A stretch of DNA of 64,000 nucleotides, from the NCBI RefSeq assembly GCF_031582965.1, contig NZ_CP134049.1:2356001-2420000 (forward strand). The letters are read 5' to 3'. The stretch is from Bacillus sp. NEB1478. GTDB lineage: Bacteria > Bacillota > Bacilli > Bacillales > Fictibacillaceae. Positions 1 through 7,602 of this stretch are shown piece after piece. Positions within the stretch are counted from its first letter, which is position 1. Each line of letters starts with the position of its first letter. A program made the position numbers and the translations under genes. A model generated the notes under the pieces. It made no database searches and was not told the DNA's origin. It worked only from the letters and a program-made list of their open reading frames with translations.

Positions 1-707
1 CTGGCTTTTAAGTCTCCTACCTTTTCAACACCATCCACATTTAAAATCTTGTCCTCCATTTCCTTTCCTTCCTCATAATCGAATCCATCAGAAAGGTTAT
101 GTGAGGTTTCGGAAAAAATGTCCCATCCGGTTTTAATAATAATAAGACCTACAAAAACTGCAGCTGCTGGATCGAGCCATGGCAGACCAATCTGGGCACC
201 AAAAATTCCGACAGCAGCACCAATACTTACAAATGCATCTGAACGGTTATCGAGGGCTGCTGCTCTTAATCCTTGGCTATCCGTTTCCTTCGCTACTTTT
301 ATATTATAAAAATAAACGCCAAGCATCACGGCAGCACCAAATAATGCAATAATCGCTGCAAGTAATGATGACTCTGTTTCTATTCCTTTAAACACTTTTT
401 TAATTGAAGATATTAATACTTGCAGACCTATCACTACCATAATAAATGAAGCTACCATTGAGGCTATCGTCTCTGCACGTAAATGACCATATGGATGATC
501 CTCGTCTGCGGGTTTCCGGGAAATTTTCAACCCGATTAATACTGCCATAGAGGCAATAATATCTGTCGCGTTGTTTAATCCGTCTGCCAATAATGCATCT
601 GAATGATAGAAAAAACCAGACACTAACTTTACGATTGAAAGAAAAATATATGCTCCTAAACTAATATAAACCCCGCGTTCCACTCTCTTTTGCTGATCTA
701 AATGCAT
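1..707 (-). CDS. Cation diffusion facilitator (Mn/Zn-type exporter), C-terminus cut by window edge
   Basis: Antiparallel reading frame from ATG at 707 running off the left edge (235 codons seen). It has the CDF layout of six membrane segments. TM2 carries ADGLNNATD, the loop after it HPYGHLRAE, and TM5 DNRSD, i.e. Asn/Asp in TM2 and D-x3-D in TM5 instead of the H-x3-D of zinc CDFs. This arrangement is known from manganese exporters such as the B. subtilis MneP/MneS group, so Mn(II) efflux at the cell membrane is the best inference. The start of the cytosolic ferredoxin-like domain is visible before the cut. A GGAG-type Shine-Dalgarno precedes the ATG. Confidence 0.9.
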   Translation of the reverse strand, partial: MHLDQQKRVERGVYISLGAYIFLSIVKLVSGFFYHSDALLADGLNNATDIIASMAVLIGLKISRKPADEDHPYGHLRAETIASMVASFIMVVIGLQVLISSIKKVFKGIETESSLLAAIIALFGAAVMLGVYFYNIKVAKETDSQGLRAAALDNRSDAFVSIGAAVGIFGAQIGLPWLDPAAAVFVGLIIIKTGWDIFSETSHNLSDGFDYEEGKEMEDKILNVDGVEKVGDLKA

Positions 708-798
708 TCTCTTTTCTCCTTCGTTACATGATACCTAATTAATCATAATGAAAGGTTACCGAGTGGGTCTAGAGCAATCTTTTTCCCCATAGGAAACA

Positions 799-1545
799 TT
801 AGTGTTCATAGATCATTTTTCTTGTCATCCCACCATCAACCACAATGTTTTCCCCTGTAATGAAATCATTTTCGGGGTTGGCAAGAAACAGACAAGTTCT
901 TGAAATATCCGAAGGTTTTCCTACCCTTTTTGAAAGATGCTGTTCATGATCAATATCTCTTAGATCTGAATAATCACCCGTATGAATCCAGCCAGGACTA
1001 ATTGAATTTACCGTTATCTTATCTTGTGCTAATGAGGAAGCCAGTGCATGTGTCAGGGCGACTATGCCCCCTTTTGCAGCTGCATAAGCCTCTGAATCTG
1101 GTTCTGACATAAAAGCCCTGGTCGAAGCCATATTTATGATCGTTCCACCGCTTGAACGAGACATGAATTTAGCCGCTTCTCTTGAAAATAGAAAAACGCT
1201 TCTTAAATTAGTATGTATAACTTCATCCCATTCATCTATTGATAATTCATATGGTGATTTCCACTTGGAAATACCAGCATTATTAATGACACATTGAATA
1301 CTGTGTAGCTTATCTTGTGTTTCCGCTACGGCTTTTATGATTGAATTTGGTTTTTTAACATCACATACTATGGCAATGCTTTCTGGCTCTATTTCACGAA
1401 CTTCAATTAACGTTTTATCCAGCTGGCTTTGATCAATATCCACTAAAGATGGAATCCAACCCGCTTTTGCAAAATCAATCGCCAGCTGTTTTCCGATCCC
1501 TTGTGCAGCCCCTGTGATTAGTACTGTCTTTCTATTGTTTTTCAT
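799..1545 (-). CDS. SDR-family NAD(P)-dependent oxidoreductase
   Basis: A 248-residue classical short-chain dehydrogenase/reductase. The Rossmann motif TGAAQGIG lies near residue 12, NNAG near 88, and the catalytic Y-x3-K is read as YAAAKGG near 155. The C-terminal GENIVVDGG is the usual end of the fold. The substrate cannot be told from sequence. It is preceded by GGGAGGT seven to eight bases before the ATG. It stands alone between a CDF gene and a coat-protein gene, with no operon partner visible. Confidence 0.9.
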   Translation of the reverse strand: MKNNRKTVLITGAAQGIGKQLAIDFAKAGWIPSLVDIDQSQLDKTLIEVREIEPESIAIVCDVKKPNSIIKAVAETQDKLHSIQCVINNAGISKWKSPYELSIDEWDEVIHTNLRSVFLFSREAAKFMSRSSGGTIINMASTRAFMSEPDSEAYAAAKGGIVALTHALASSLAQDKITVNSISPGWIHTGDYSDLRDIDHEQHLSKRVGKPSDISRTCLFLANPENDFITGENIVVDGGMTRKMIYEH

Positions 1546-1625
1546 TTAAGTTACCTCCCATAATTTCAGCTATATTATTCATTCCCCAGTTTTTAATTTT
1601 TTCATCAACTTTGAAAAAAATGCTA

Positions 1626-1663
1626 TAAAAAATGAAGCTGCCAACTATATTAGTTGACAGCTT
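1626..1663 (-). terminator. Rho-independent terminator of the CotD-like gene
   Basis: Near-perfect 13-bp inverted repeat (1635-1647 with 1651-1663, one mismatch) around a 3-nt loop. On the minus strand it is followed by a U-rich tract (A-run 1627-1632 on +). It lies 7 bp beyond the stop codon at 1670. Confidence 0.85.
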
Positions 1664-1669
1664 TTATAA

Positions 1670-2128
1670 CTATTTTTTCCTGTAAGGTGATGAACAAGGA
1701 CAAGGTGGGTATGGAAGTTGTTGTGCTGGCAATGTTTGCGCAGGCATTGTAGATCCACAAAGATTTTGCTGTGTTGCTTGGTTGATAACGTTCGTGTTCT
1801 GAGGGAAATAATGCACATACTTATAGTTCATTTGGTTAACTTGCGTAGTTTGAGTTGGATGGATCATCGGAATATAGACATCTTGCTGATTGTATTGTAA
1901 TTGCTGATTCGTCGGACTATATTGCGCTCCCAATACTTGTGGCGGGTAGTATTGTGACGGTGACACTGGAGGATATCCACATGAAGGCTGCTGCTGCATT
2001 TGTGCCATTTGTGCTGCCTGTACAGCTTGCATCTGCTGCATTTGTGCCATCTGGGCCATTTGCGCCATTTGTGCTGCTTGAACAGGTGATCCCATCCCTT
2101 TTTTCGGGAATAGAGGGCGTTTAAACAA
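1670..2128 (-). CDS. CotD-like inner spore coat protein with Gln/Met-rich N-terminus
   Basis: The protein has 152 residues from TTG at 2128. This start is chosen over an in-frame TTG at 2146 because AAAGGAG lies between them, seven bases before 2128. Residues about 15-50 are a run of AQM/QQM units. Residues about 85-130 match the CotD core as I remember it (IHP-x-x-TT-x-VN, VHYFP, NV-x-x-AT-x-Q). In B. subtilis CotD this core is very His-rich, whereas several of those positions are Gln here. The C-terminus has a PCPCSSPY Cys pair. An apparent sigma-K promoter lies upstream, as expected for a coat gene. Role inferred: mother-cell-made inner coat structural protein. Confidence 0.8.
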   Translation of the reverse strand: MFKRPLFPKKGMGSPVQAAQMAQMAQMAQMQQMQAVQAAQMAQMQQQPSCGYPPVSPSQYYPPQVLGAQYSPTNQQLQYNQQDVYIPMIHPTQTTQVNQMNYKYVHYFPQNTNVINQATQQNLCGSTMPAQTLPAQQLPYPPCPCSSPYRKK

Positions 2129-2170
2129 AAATAGTTCTCCTTTCAAAAATCTTTGATACTTATTTCTCTA

Positions 2171-2198
2171 TATTTTATGTAAGACAACTTAAAAAGTT
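2171..2198 (-). promoter_or_regulatory. Probable sigma-K promoter of the CotD-like gene
   Basis: On the minus strand AC (2197-2196) is followed after exactly 16 nt by CATAAAATA (2179-2171). This matches the sigma-K consensus (mACm, 16-17 nt, CATAnnnTA) with no mismatch. It lies about 45 bp before the TTG start. Confidence 0.75.
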
Positions 2199-2214
2199 CG
2201 TCCAAATTTTTATA

Positions 2215-2244
2215 ATAAAAAACCTCCTTGGAAGACCAAGGAGG
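2215..2244 (-). terminator. Terminator of tRNA-Val
   Basis: Perfect 9-bp inverted repeat (2223-2231 with 2236-2244) with a 4-nt loop and a U-tract on the minus strand, 15 bp after the tRNA 3' end. Confidence 0.9.
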
Positions 2245-2259
2245 ATGTATGTACTGTTA

Positions 2260-2335
2260 TGGTGACCCGAGAGGGGTTCGAACCCCCGACCTCTACCCTG
2301 TCAAGGTAGCGCTCTCCCAGCTGAGCTATCGGATC
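2260..2335 (-). tRNA. tRNA-Val (anticodon GAC)
   Basis: A 76-nt cloverleaf read on the minus strand. The acceptor stem GATCCGA pairs with TCGGGTC, the D-stem GCTC with GAGC, the anticodon stem CTACC with GGTAG around the loop TTGACAG (anticodon GAC, valine), and the T-arm has TTCGAAC. The CCA end is encoded. It is a single isolated tRNA gene with its own promoter and terminator. Confidence 0.97.
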
Positions 2336-2358
2336 TCTGTTTTTTTCGGACAATTAAA

Positions 2359-2387
2359 AATATACGATACAGACAGATTTCTGTCAA
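2359..2387 (-). promoter_or_regulatory. SigA promoter of tRNA-Val
   Basis: TTGACA (2387-2382) and TATATT (2364-2359) on the minus strand are separated by exactly 17 nt, a strong vegetative promoter about 24 bp upstream of the mature tRNA 5' end. Confidence 0.9.
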
Positions 2388-2448
2388 TAAAAAAATGCCC
2401 AAGTTAAAATCCCCTCAATGTAGTATCTGACACTGAATGATGGTACTG

Positions 2449-2524
2449 CTCGTTTGTTGGATTTTAGCCTTCGTTTGTTGGATTTGTGCATTCGTTTGTT
2501 GGATTACACCTTCTTTTGGTAGGA
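2449..2524. repeat. 21-bp-period intergenic repeat array, locus 1
   Basis: TCGTTTGTTGGATT occurs exactly at 2450, 2471 and 2492, and a decayed fourth copy starts about 2513. The spacers between cores differ. The period is 21 bp in every step. It lies in the roughly 310-bp gap between the pgpA 3' end and the tRNA promoter; the rest of that gap shows nothing else. Related arrays occur at 27454 and 46845. Confidence 0.85.
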
Positions 2525-2652
2525 ATGGACTCTAATTTTGTTATCTCAAAGCTTTCTCGCGTTGTATTACTCACTTCGAAGGTTGAATTAGGAGATTTTT
2601 TTATAAAAAATCAGCCATATCCCTAAATAATTTTATTCAATATTAAATAAAT

Positions 2653-2688
2653 GACCCAAAAGCGATGTTTTGCATCAGCTTTCGGGTC
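2653..2688 (-). terminator. Probable terminator of pgpA
   Basis: The minus strand reads GACCCGAAAGC, a 14-nt internal stretch, then GCTTTTGGGTC and a moderately T-rich tail (ATTTATTTAAT). The U-tract is interrupted, so efficiency is uncertain. Confidence 0.65.
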
Positions 2689-2703
2689 TTCAGCACTTAT
2701 AAT

Positions 2704-3261
2704 TTATCCGATTTTCTCTTCTTCTTCCCGCATCATAATTTCTTCATTATCGAGCCGTTCTTGTTTGTCTCTAAGTCTGTGGGCGAGGCGGCTGGATGCG
2801 TTTGCTGCGATACTGGCTACGAGGTCATCTAAAAAGGTATGAACCTTTCCATTCGCAATTTTGGTATCAAGCTTTTGTATGATGCCCATCTTAAATTTAT
2901 CTAAGTGACCAAATGTCGTTACCGCAATGCTACCATAGCCAAATACCGCTCCGAGTGCAATCGTTTCATCAACACCAAATAATCCTTCGTCCATTTCAAC
3001 GATGCTTTGCAAGGGCTCGGATAACATTTTTTTCTCGGCTAATATATCCAATTCAACACCTACTAAAATAGCATGCTGAATTTCTCGTTTTGTTAAAACT
3101 GCATCTACACTTTCGATGCAATCTTGTATCGTTAGACCAGGTGAAAACGGAATTTGCATTTCATAAACGATTTCAGCAATTTCCGGAATAGTGACGCCTC
3201 TTTCAATCAGCAATTTTCTTGCTGCTGCTTCAACTTCCCGACTGTGCACTCTCTTTTTCAA
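2704..3261 (-). CDS. pgpA: Phosphatidylglycerophosphatase A family protein (YutG-like)
   Basis: A 185-residue PgpA/YutG-type protein. The family removes phosphate from phosphatidylglycerophosphate to give phosphatidylglycerol for the membrane. Recognisable segments are MDEGLFGVDE (about 88-98), FGYGSIAVTTFG (about 107-118), and HTFLDDLVASIAANASSRLAHR (about 140-162) with the conserved Asp pair. The C-terminal tail is highly charged. The start is TTG at 3261, chosen because AGAGGTG lies about 8 nt upstream. It is divergent from yjcH. Confidence 0.8.
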   Translation of the reverse strand: MKKRVHSREVEAAARKLLIERGVTIPEIAEIVYEMQIPFSPGLTIQDCIESVDAVLTKREIQHAILVGVELDILAEKKMLSEPLQSIVEMDEGLFGVDETIALGAVFGYGSIAVTTFGHLDKFKMGIIQKLDTKIANGKVHTFLDDLVASIAANASSRLAHRLRDKQERLDNEEIMMREEEEKIG

Positions 3262-3403
3262 CAGACTTCACCTCTTCTATTTCTTTCAATGTAAAGCTTA
3301 ATCTTATTGATATTTTCATTATATCATTGTGTGATACAATAATACGAGTTGAATGAAACCGCTTTTTTTATAATTTATTAACTTGAAACAAGGAGGTCTT
3401 TTC

Positions 3404-4135
3404 GTGGCCATTTTAAAAGGATCCATTACAGACGATAAAGTTTATAGTAAATACTTAGATGAAACAATAGATCTTTTAATTTACCTCCCTTCCCGATTTA
3501 CACCGCTTTTAAAATATCCTATTCTAATCGCTCAGGATGGCAGAGATTATTTTCAGTTAGGAAAACTCGCAAAAACAGCCGATCGCCTTATGGAAGAACG
3601 CGAGATTCAAGATTGTATTATCATTGGGATTATTCATAAAGGAATTGAAGATCGAAAAGCTAAATATGATCCGACAGGTGAAAAGCACGAAAATTATATA
3701 CGTTTCATGGCCAGTGAATTAACGGCTTATTTAAATGACAAGTTTAATACGCTTCAGCTTGGTGCAGGATTGGGATTGATTGGGGATTCTCTAGGTGGTT
3801 ATGTGGCATTAAAACTAAGTCTCCTATATCCGCATACATTTGGTAAATGTATTCTTCAATCCCCGTATGTCCCTGAAGAACTCATTCAAACTGTTCAGGC
3901 TATTGAGCAAATGCAGACGCTGACGATTTATCATTCAATTGGTGATGAAGAACATAGTTTTACAAACCCCGAAGGAATCACACGTGATTTTCTGGACCCG
4001 AATCGCCGAATGAATAAATTGTTAAATAATCTTGCGCTTGATTATGAATACCAAGAGTTTCAAGGAAATCATCTTTGGGTAAACTGGCAAAAGGATTTGA
4101 TACCCGCATTAAGGTTTCTTTACAACGATCACTAA
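3404..4135 (+). CDS. yjcH: Putative esterase, YjcH family
   Basis: A 243-residue alpha/beta hydrolase of the esterase-D type. GDSLGG (about residue 128-133) is the nucleophile elbow, and a His near the C-terminus (GNHLWVNW) is the likely catalytic base. The start is GTG at 3404, since AAGGAGGT sits six bases upstream. An in-frame TTG at 3383 has no ribosome site. It is the first gene of a yjcH-yjcG-yjcF group, as in B. subtilis. The substrate is unknown. Confidence 0.85.
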   Translation: MAILKGSITDDKVYSKYLDETIDLLIYLPSRFTPLLKYPILIAQDGRDYFQLGKLAKTADRLMEEREIQDCIIIGIIHKGIEDRKAKYDPTGEKHENYIRFMASELTAYLNDKFNTLQLGAGLGLIGDSLGGYVALKLSLLYPHTFGKCILQSPYVPEELIQTVQAIEQMQTLTIYHSIGDEEHSFTNPEGITRDFLDPNRRMNKLLNNLALDYEYQEFQGNHLWVNWQKDLIPALRFLYNDH

Positions 4136-4194
4136 AAGTGGGAAATAGAAAGAATATTTGGTATACTATTTCAAAAGATGAGGGAGGAAGAATC

Positions 4195-4713
4195 ATGAAA
4201 TACGGCATAGCTATTTTTCCATCAAAAAATTTACAAGATAAAGTTAATTCATACCGAAAAAGGTACGATCCCCATTATGCCCTTATCGCACCGCATATTA
4301 CGTTAAAAGAGCCTTTTGAAGCTACAGAAGATGAACTTCAAAATCAAATTGATTTTATTTCTACTATCGCAAAAGATACACAGCCATTTTCTATCAACAT
4401 AAATAAGGTGGGATCATTCCATCCTGTTAATAATGTAATATACTTAAAAATTAATGATTCAGAGAAATTAAAATCATTGCACGATCAACTGTATACCGGT
4501 CCTCTTGACCACCAGCAGCCATACAATTTTGTTCCTCATTTAACGCTGGGTCAAAAGCTTTCTGATGAGGAGCATTCAGATGTGCTGGAGAGACTGCGAA
4601 TGATTGATATTGAACATGAAGAAACGATTGACCGATTCCAGTTACTCTACCAATTAGAAAATGGTTCCTGGACCGTTTATGAAACATTTCGTTTTGGAAA
4701 GGGTGTAAAATAA
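4195..4713 (+). CDS. yjcG: 2H phosphoesterase family protein YjcG
   Basis: A 172-residue protein with two H-x-T-L motifs, HITL (about 35) and HLTL (about 114). This pair is the signature of the 2H phosphoesterase (2'-5' RNA ligase-like) superfamily. The ATG at 4195 follows GGGAGG; a longer in-frame extension back to 4075 would run into yjcH and has no ribosome site. It begins 59 bp after yjcH and ends 2 bp before yjcF. The physiological substrate is unknown. Confidence 0.87.
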   Translation: MKYGIAIFPSKNLQDKVNSYRKRYDPHYALIAPHITLKEPFEATEDELQNQIDFISTIAKDTQPFSININKVGSFHPVNNVIYLKINDSEKLKSLHDQLYTGPLDHQQPYNFVPHLTLGQKLSDEEHSDVLERLRMIDIEHEETIDRFQLLYQLENGSWTVYETFRFGKGVK

Positions 4714-4715
4714 GT

Positions 4716-5150
4716 TTGATTAAGAAGTACTCAACTGAGGACCTAGGCTATAAAGATGCTTTACACGTAAGAAGAAACGTGTTCGTTCATGAGCAGCAAA
4801 TTGATGAAAGTGAAGAAATCGATGGTTTTGAAGGTTCTTCTCTGCATTTTGTATTATATGATGAAGAAAAGCCTGTTGGTGCAAGCAGACTTCGCCAAGT
4901 GAATAACGATGGTAAGGTTGAACGAGTTTGCATTCTATCTTCTCACCGCAAGAAAGGGCTAGGTGAAAAATTGATGACAGCAATGGAACAAACTGCTATT
5001 GATCAATCATATTCCAGCCTTATATTATATGCGCAAATTCAAGCTGAAGACTTTTACAAAAAACTCGGATATGAAACTACATCAACAAAACCTTTCTTAG
5101 ATGCTAATATTCCACATGTAGCTATGAAAAAAGTATTGAAATCGCCTTAA
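4716..5150 (+). CDS. yjcF: GNAT-family N-acetyltransferase YjcF
   Basis: A 144-residue GNAT fold. The acetyl-CoA loop is read as SSHRKKGLGEKLM (about 76-88), and the N-terminal RRNVFVHEQ segment is typical of the ElaA/YjcF subgroup. The start is TTG at 4716, 2 bp after the yjcG stop, with AAAGGGTG inside the yjcG end as ribosome site, so translation is probably coupled. The acceptor substrate is unknown. Confidence 0.87.
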   Translation: MIKKYSTEDLGYKDALHVRRNVFVHEQQIDESEEIDGFEGSSLHFVLYDEEKPVGASRLRQVNNDGKVERVCILSSHRKKGLGEKLMTAMEQTAIDQSYSSLILYAQIQAEDFYKKLGYETTSTKPFLDANIPHVAMKKVLKSP

Positions 5151-5172
5151 TGGCGAAATCAATACTTTTTTT
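5131..5172 (+). terminator. Terminator of the yjcHGF operon
   Basis: Long stem formed by AAGTATTGA..TCGCC and GGCGA..TCAATACTT with the loop TTAAT, followed by seven T. Its 5' arm is the last codons and stop of yjcF, so coding sequence and terminator overlap. Confidence 0.92.
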
Positions 5173-5214
5173 AGTTTACAAATGATCGAACTCGTCAAAA
5201 CTGATAAAGAAAAC

Positions 5215-5244
5215 TTGACTGGCGGCAAGCCTTAAAAGTACTAA
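5215..5244 (+). promoter_or_regulatory. Probable SigA promoter of the DUF421 gene
   Basis: TTGACT at 5215-5220 and TACTAA at 5239-5244 with 18 nt between, about 30 bp before the start codon. Confidence 0.5.
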
Positions 5245-5274
5245 ATACATTCACTTTGAGGAGACATGGTTGGA

Positions 5275-5970
5275 ATGGACTTTCACGTTGGCCAGTTAAC
5301 TGTTGAGTTAACAGTAGGCTTTATTTCACTTTTTGTACTGACGAAGGTTTTGGGAAAAACACAAATTTCACAAATTACACCTTTTGATTTTATTTCATCT
5401 ATCTTTTTGGGTGAATTGGTCGGAAATGCGATGTATGATGATGAAATTTCTATATTTATGATTCTTTATGCCATTTTTATTTGGGGAACTCTCGTATACG
5501 TTGTTGAGATCATCTCACAAAAATTCAAAAAAACTAGAAAGTTTCTAGAAGGTGCTCCTTCTATTGTAATTCGCAAAGGAATGATTGATAGAGAACAACT
5601 AAAAAAGAATAAGCTGGATATAAATCAGCTTCAAAATTTGGTAAGGCAAAAAGGATACTTTGGTCTTAGAGAAGTTGAATATGCCATTTTAGAATCGAAT
5701 GGAACACTTAGCATCTTACCTAAATTTCAATACGGTGCTCCAACTCGAGAAGACATGCGGTTATTTAGTCAACATCAGCCTGAACTGCCTATTACCCTTA
5801 TTCTAGACGGAGAACTTAATCGAGATAACTTATCAACAGCACAAATTACTGAAGAAAAACTGATAGAGATGCTCCATGACCAAGGTTATAAAACTTACTC
5901 TGAAATCGTATATGCTGAAATGTCAGAAGGAAAGTTGCTTATTATGCCGATGACTGACCCAAAAAGATAA
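5275..5970 (+). CDS. DUF421 (YetF-family) membrane protein
   Basis: A 231-residue protein with three N-terminal membrane helices (about 5-25, 40-60, 63-83) and a cytosolic alpha/beta region. That region contains RKGMIDREQLKKNKLDINQL and GYFGLREVEYAILESNG, both typical of the YetF/YkjA/YrbG family. Some members are linked to spores. The ATG at 5275 is preferred over ATG 5266 because GAGGAG ends at 5263, only 2 nt before the latter. The last 29 bp overlap the convergent MBL-fold gene. Confidence 0.85.
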   Translation: MDFHVGQLTVELTVGFISLFVLTKVLGKTQISQITPFDFISSIFLGELVGNAMYDDEISIFMILYAIFIWGTLVYVVEIISQKFKKTRKFLEGAPSIVIRKGMIDREQLKKNKLDINQLQNLVRQKGYFGLREVEYAILESNGTLSILPKFQYGAPTREDMRLFSQHQPELPITLILDGELNRDNLSTAQITEEKLIEMLHDQGYKTYSEIVYAEMSEGKLLIMPMTDPKR

Positions 5971-6862
5971 CAGGCCGCCCTTCATGAATTTTATAGACTG
6001 CTCTTTTCTCATGTATGAACTGGATAAGATATGCCGTAATCGCAGTGCGGAATAAAGAATATACGCCTAAGTTATCAGGCTGTATTTCTTGTTTATTTAA
6101 CATCTCTGCTACTAGATCTTCTATAGATAAACCACGATCTCTCTTTGCTAAGATTATATTAAAAAGTTGACTCTCAATTTTAGACTGAGTGTCTAAGTTA
6201 GCTAAAATTGCATCTTTGTAACTTTCAGAATAAGAACCGTGCCCTGGTACCATTCCCTCAACATTTAATTGAAGCAAATATTCCAAAGTCATTCTATTAT
6301 CCCTTGAATCGACTATAAAAGGAATTTTATGTTTTACAAGGGCTTCAAATCCCAAAAAAGAGTCTGCAGCATAACAAATATTATTATAAATGATTCCGAA
6401 CTGATTATAGCTATGCCCTGGGAGATGAATAAATTCAACATTAAGAGTGGATTGATTCCACTTTCCTTTTTCGCACACTTCATCTATCCTTATTGGTTGA
6501 GCTTCTAAGAACTTGTTTCTCATCTCTTTTAGTGGTGTATTCCCATGAAATAAATAGATAGGTTCTAATAGTGGATATTTCATAATCGCTTCTTCTAATA
6601 AAGGTGCGATCGTATGGACATCAAAATGTTTTTGAATATAATGGGCGCCCCCGAAATGATCAGCATGTGCATGTGTTATAAATAAATGTGTGAGGGGTAA
6701 TTCATTTTCTGCAAGAACCCTCATAACTTTCTTGGCAGCAGCAGCTTCTAGCCCAGCATCGATCAGCATCCCGGATTTTTTTTCTTCATTCGTAATATAA
6801 CCGATATTAACAGCACTATTAAAGTAGAAACAGTTCTCTTTTATTTTGATAAATTCCATCAT
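5942..6862 (-). CDS. MBL-fold metallo-hydrolase
   Basis: A 306-residue metallo-beta-lactamase fold protein. The di-zinc motif is THAHADHFGG (about 60-69); further ligands are in HLPGHS (about 143-148), AADS (about 165) and PGHGSY (about 206). The C-terminal 90 residues form a helical LACTB2-like domain. Catalysis is hydrolytic; the substrate is not predictable. Two ATGs at 6862 and 6859 follow GGGAG; a GTG at 6868 lies inside the ribosome site and is rejected. The 3' end overlaps the DUF421 gene tail to tail, with no terminator between. Confidence 0.88.
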   Translation of the reverse strand: MMEFIKIKENCFYFNSAVNIGYITNEEKKSGMLIDAGLEAAAAKKVMRVLAENELPLTHLFITHAHADHFGGAHYIQKHFDVHTIAPLLEEAIMKYPLLEPIYLFHGNTPLKEMRNKFLEAQPIRIDEVCEKGKWNQSTLNVEFIHLPGHSYNQFGIIYNNICYAADSFLGFEALVKHKIPFIVDSRDNRMTLEYLLQLNVEGMVPGHGSYSESYKDAILANLDTQSKIESQLFNIILAKRDRGLSIEDLVAEMLNKQEIQPDNLGVYSLFRTAITAYLIQFIHEKRAVYKIHEGRPVIFLGQSSA

Positions 6863-6913
6863 GAACACTCCCGTATATCATACAATGCATGTATTTTTAT
6901 CAGGTCATCTGTT

Positions 6914-6943
6914 CAAAAAAAAGAAACCCTATTAGATGGTTTC
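6914..6943 (-). terminator. Terminator overlapping the end of the 76-aa gene
   Basis: GAAACC (minus strand 6943-6938), an 8-nt loop, GGGTTTC and eight T. The stop codon at 6932 lies in the loop. Confidence 0.85.
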
Positions 6944-7162
6944 GTTAATCGTTAATCCTTTTCCTTCAATACGGCTCAAAACTTGCTGGAAACTTAATTT
7001 TTTATGGTTCTGGCTGCTTTTATGGTGCTCAGAAAATTTATTTTTGATATCATTTTGAATAGGCGTAACGCTAGAAACAACCGGGATTCCTTGTCCCATT
7101 TTTTCCATTCGATTTGCATATTGCATGCTTTGAATAGGTAAATACGGTAATATGTAACCCAT
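6932..7162 (-). CDS. Hypothetical protein, 76 aa
   Basis: Not recognised. Starts MGYILPYLPIQSMQY, is polar with a His/Ser/Lys segment (about 44-56), and has no membrane helix or Cys. It has a strong purine ribosome site (AGAGGGAG) and its own terminator, so it is probably a real gene. It sits at the edge of the spore-surface island between an MBL hydrolase and the Ser/Lys protein; no function is proposed. Confidence 0.7.
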   Translation of the reverse strand: MGYILPYLPIQSMQYANRMEKMGQGIPVVSSVTPIQNDIKNKFSEHHKSSQNHKKLSFQQVLSRIEGKGLTINETI

Positions 7163-7222
7163 CTTGTCTCTCTCCCTCTAATTAATTTATAGTTTTTGTT
7201 CTATAATTTTGTATTCCCATAA

Positions 7223-7256
7223 TAAAGAAAGAGTACTCCTCTATTTAGAGCACTCT
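7223..7256 (-). terminator. Possible terminator of the Ser/Lys protein gene
   Basis: An imperfect stem (GAGTGCTCT with AGAGGAGTACTC) followed by TTTCTTTATT on the minus strand, just past the stop at 7276. Confidence 0.5.
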
Positions 7257-7275
7257 CCTGCAAAACATGAAAATC

Positions 7276-7539
7276 TTACTCCCAAGGGTCGTAATAACTG
7301 CTGGAACTAGAACTGGAACTAGAAGAAGATCCAAGCTTGCTTGATGATATTTCTAGTTTTTTATGACTTGATGATGAAGACACATGCTTACTTGAGCTGC
7401 TCGAACTTGAGGACTCACACTTGCAAAAGTTGCTGGAACTGCTCGAACTTGAGGATTCGTATTTATGAATTTTCTTTTTTTTCTTCTTCTTTTTCTTTTT
7501 GTTCTTCTTTTTCTTTTCAAAGAAAAAATAGTCTCCCAT
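7276..7539 (-). CDS. Lys-block/Ser-block low-complexity protein, probable spore surface component
   Basis: An 87-residue protein with two extreme blocks. Residues 9-23 are almost all Lys. From about residue 29 the chain is Ser runs of 5-11 residues separated by short linkers with Cys (NFCKCE), His/Lys and finally YYDPWE. GAGGAGGT precedes the ATG by seven bases and a near-consensus sigma-K promoter lies upstream, so this is a genuine gene. No family is recognised. Ser-rich plus Lys-rich coat proteins (CotB, CotG) are substrates of the CotH kinase, which is the closest functional analogy; this is inference only. Confidence 0.75.
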   Translation of the reverse strand: MGDYFFFEKKKKNKKKKKKKKKKIHKYESSSSSSSSNFCKCESSSSSSSSKHVSSSSSHKKLEISSSKLGSSSSSSSSSSSYYDPWE

Positions 7540-7561
7540 GTTTCAACCTCCTCGCATAGTA

Positions 7562-7588
7562 CATTTTATGCATGTCTATCGAGTTGGT
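7562..7588 (-). promoter_or_regulatory. Probable sigma-K promoter of the Ser/Lys protein gene
   Basis: AC (7588-7587), exactly 16 nt, then CATAAAATG (7570-7562) on the minus strand. One mismatch (final A to G) from CATAnnnTA. About 25 bp before the ATG. Confidence 0.6.
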
Positions 7589-7602
7589 TATAGGCCGTCG
7601 CA

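Noticed and set aside
1718..2124. Plus-strand frames opposite the CotD-like gene
   Set aside because: Shadow frames of the repetitive coat gene; no ribosome site, unlike the minus-strand frame with AAAGGAG and a sigma-K promoter.
2449..2524. CRISPR array
   Set aside because: Units are 14 nt with 7-nt spacers, no long direct repeats or cas genes; same for the arrays at 27454 and 46845.
7341..7559. Plus-strand frame opposite the Ser/Lys gene
   Set aside because: Shadow of the low-complexity gene, Cys/Phe-rich, no ribosome site.
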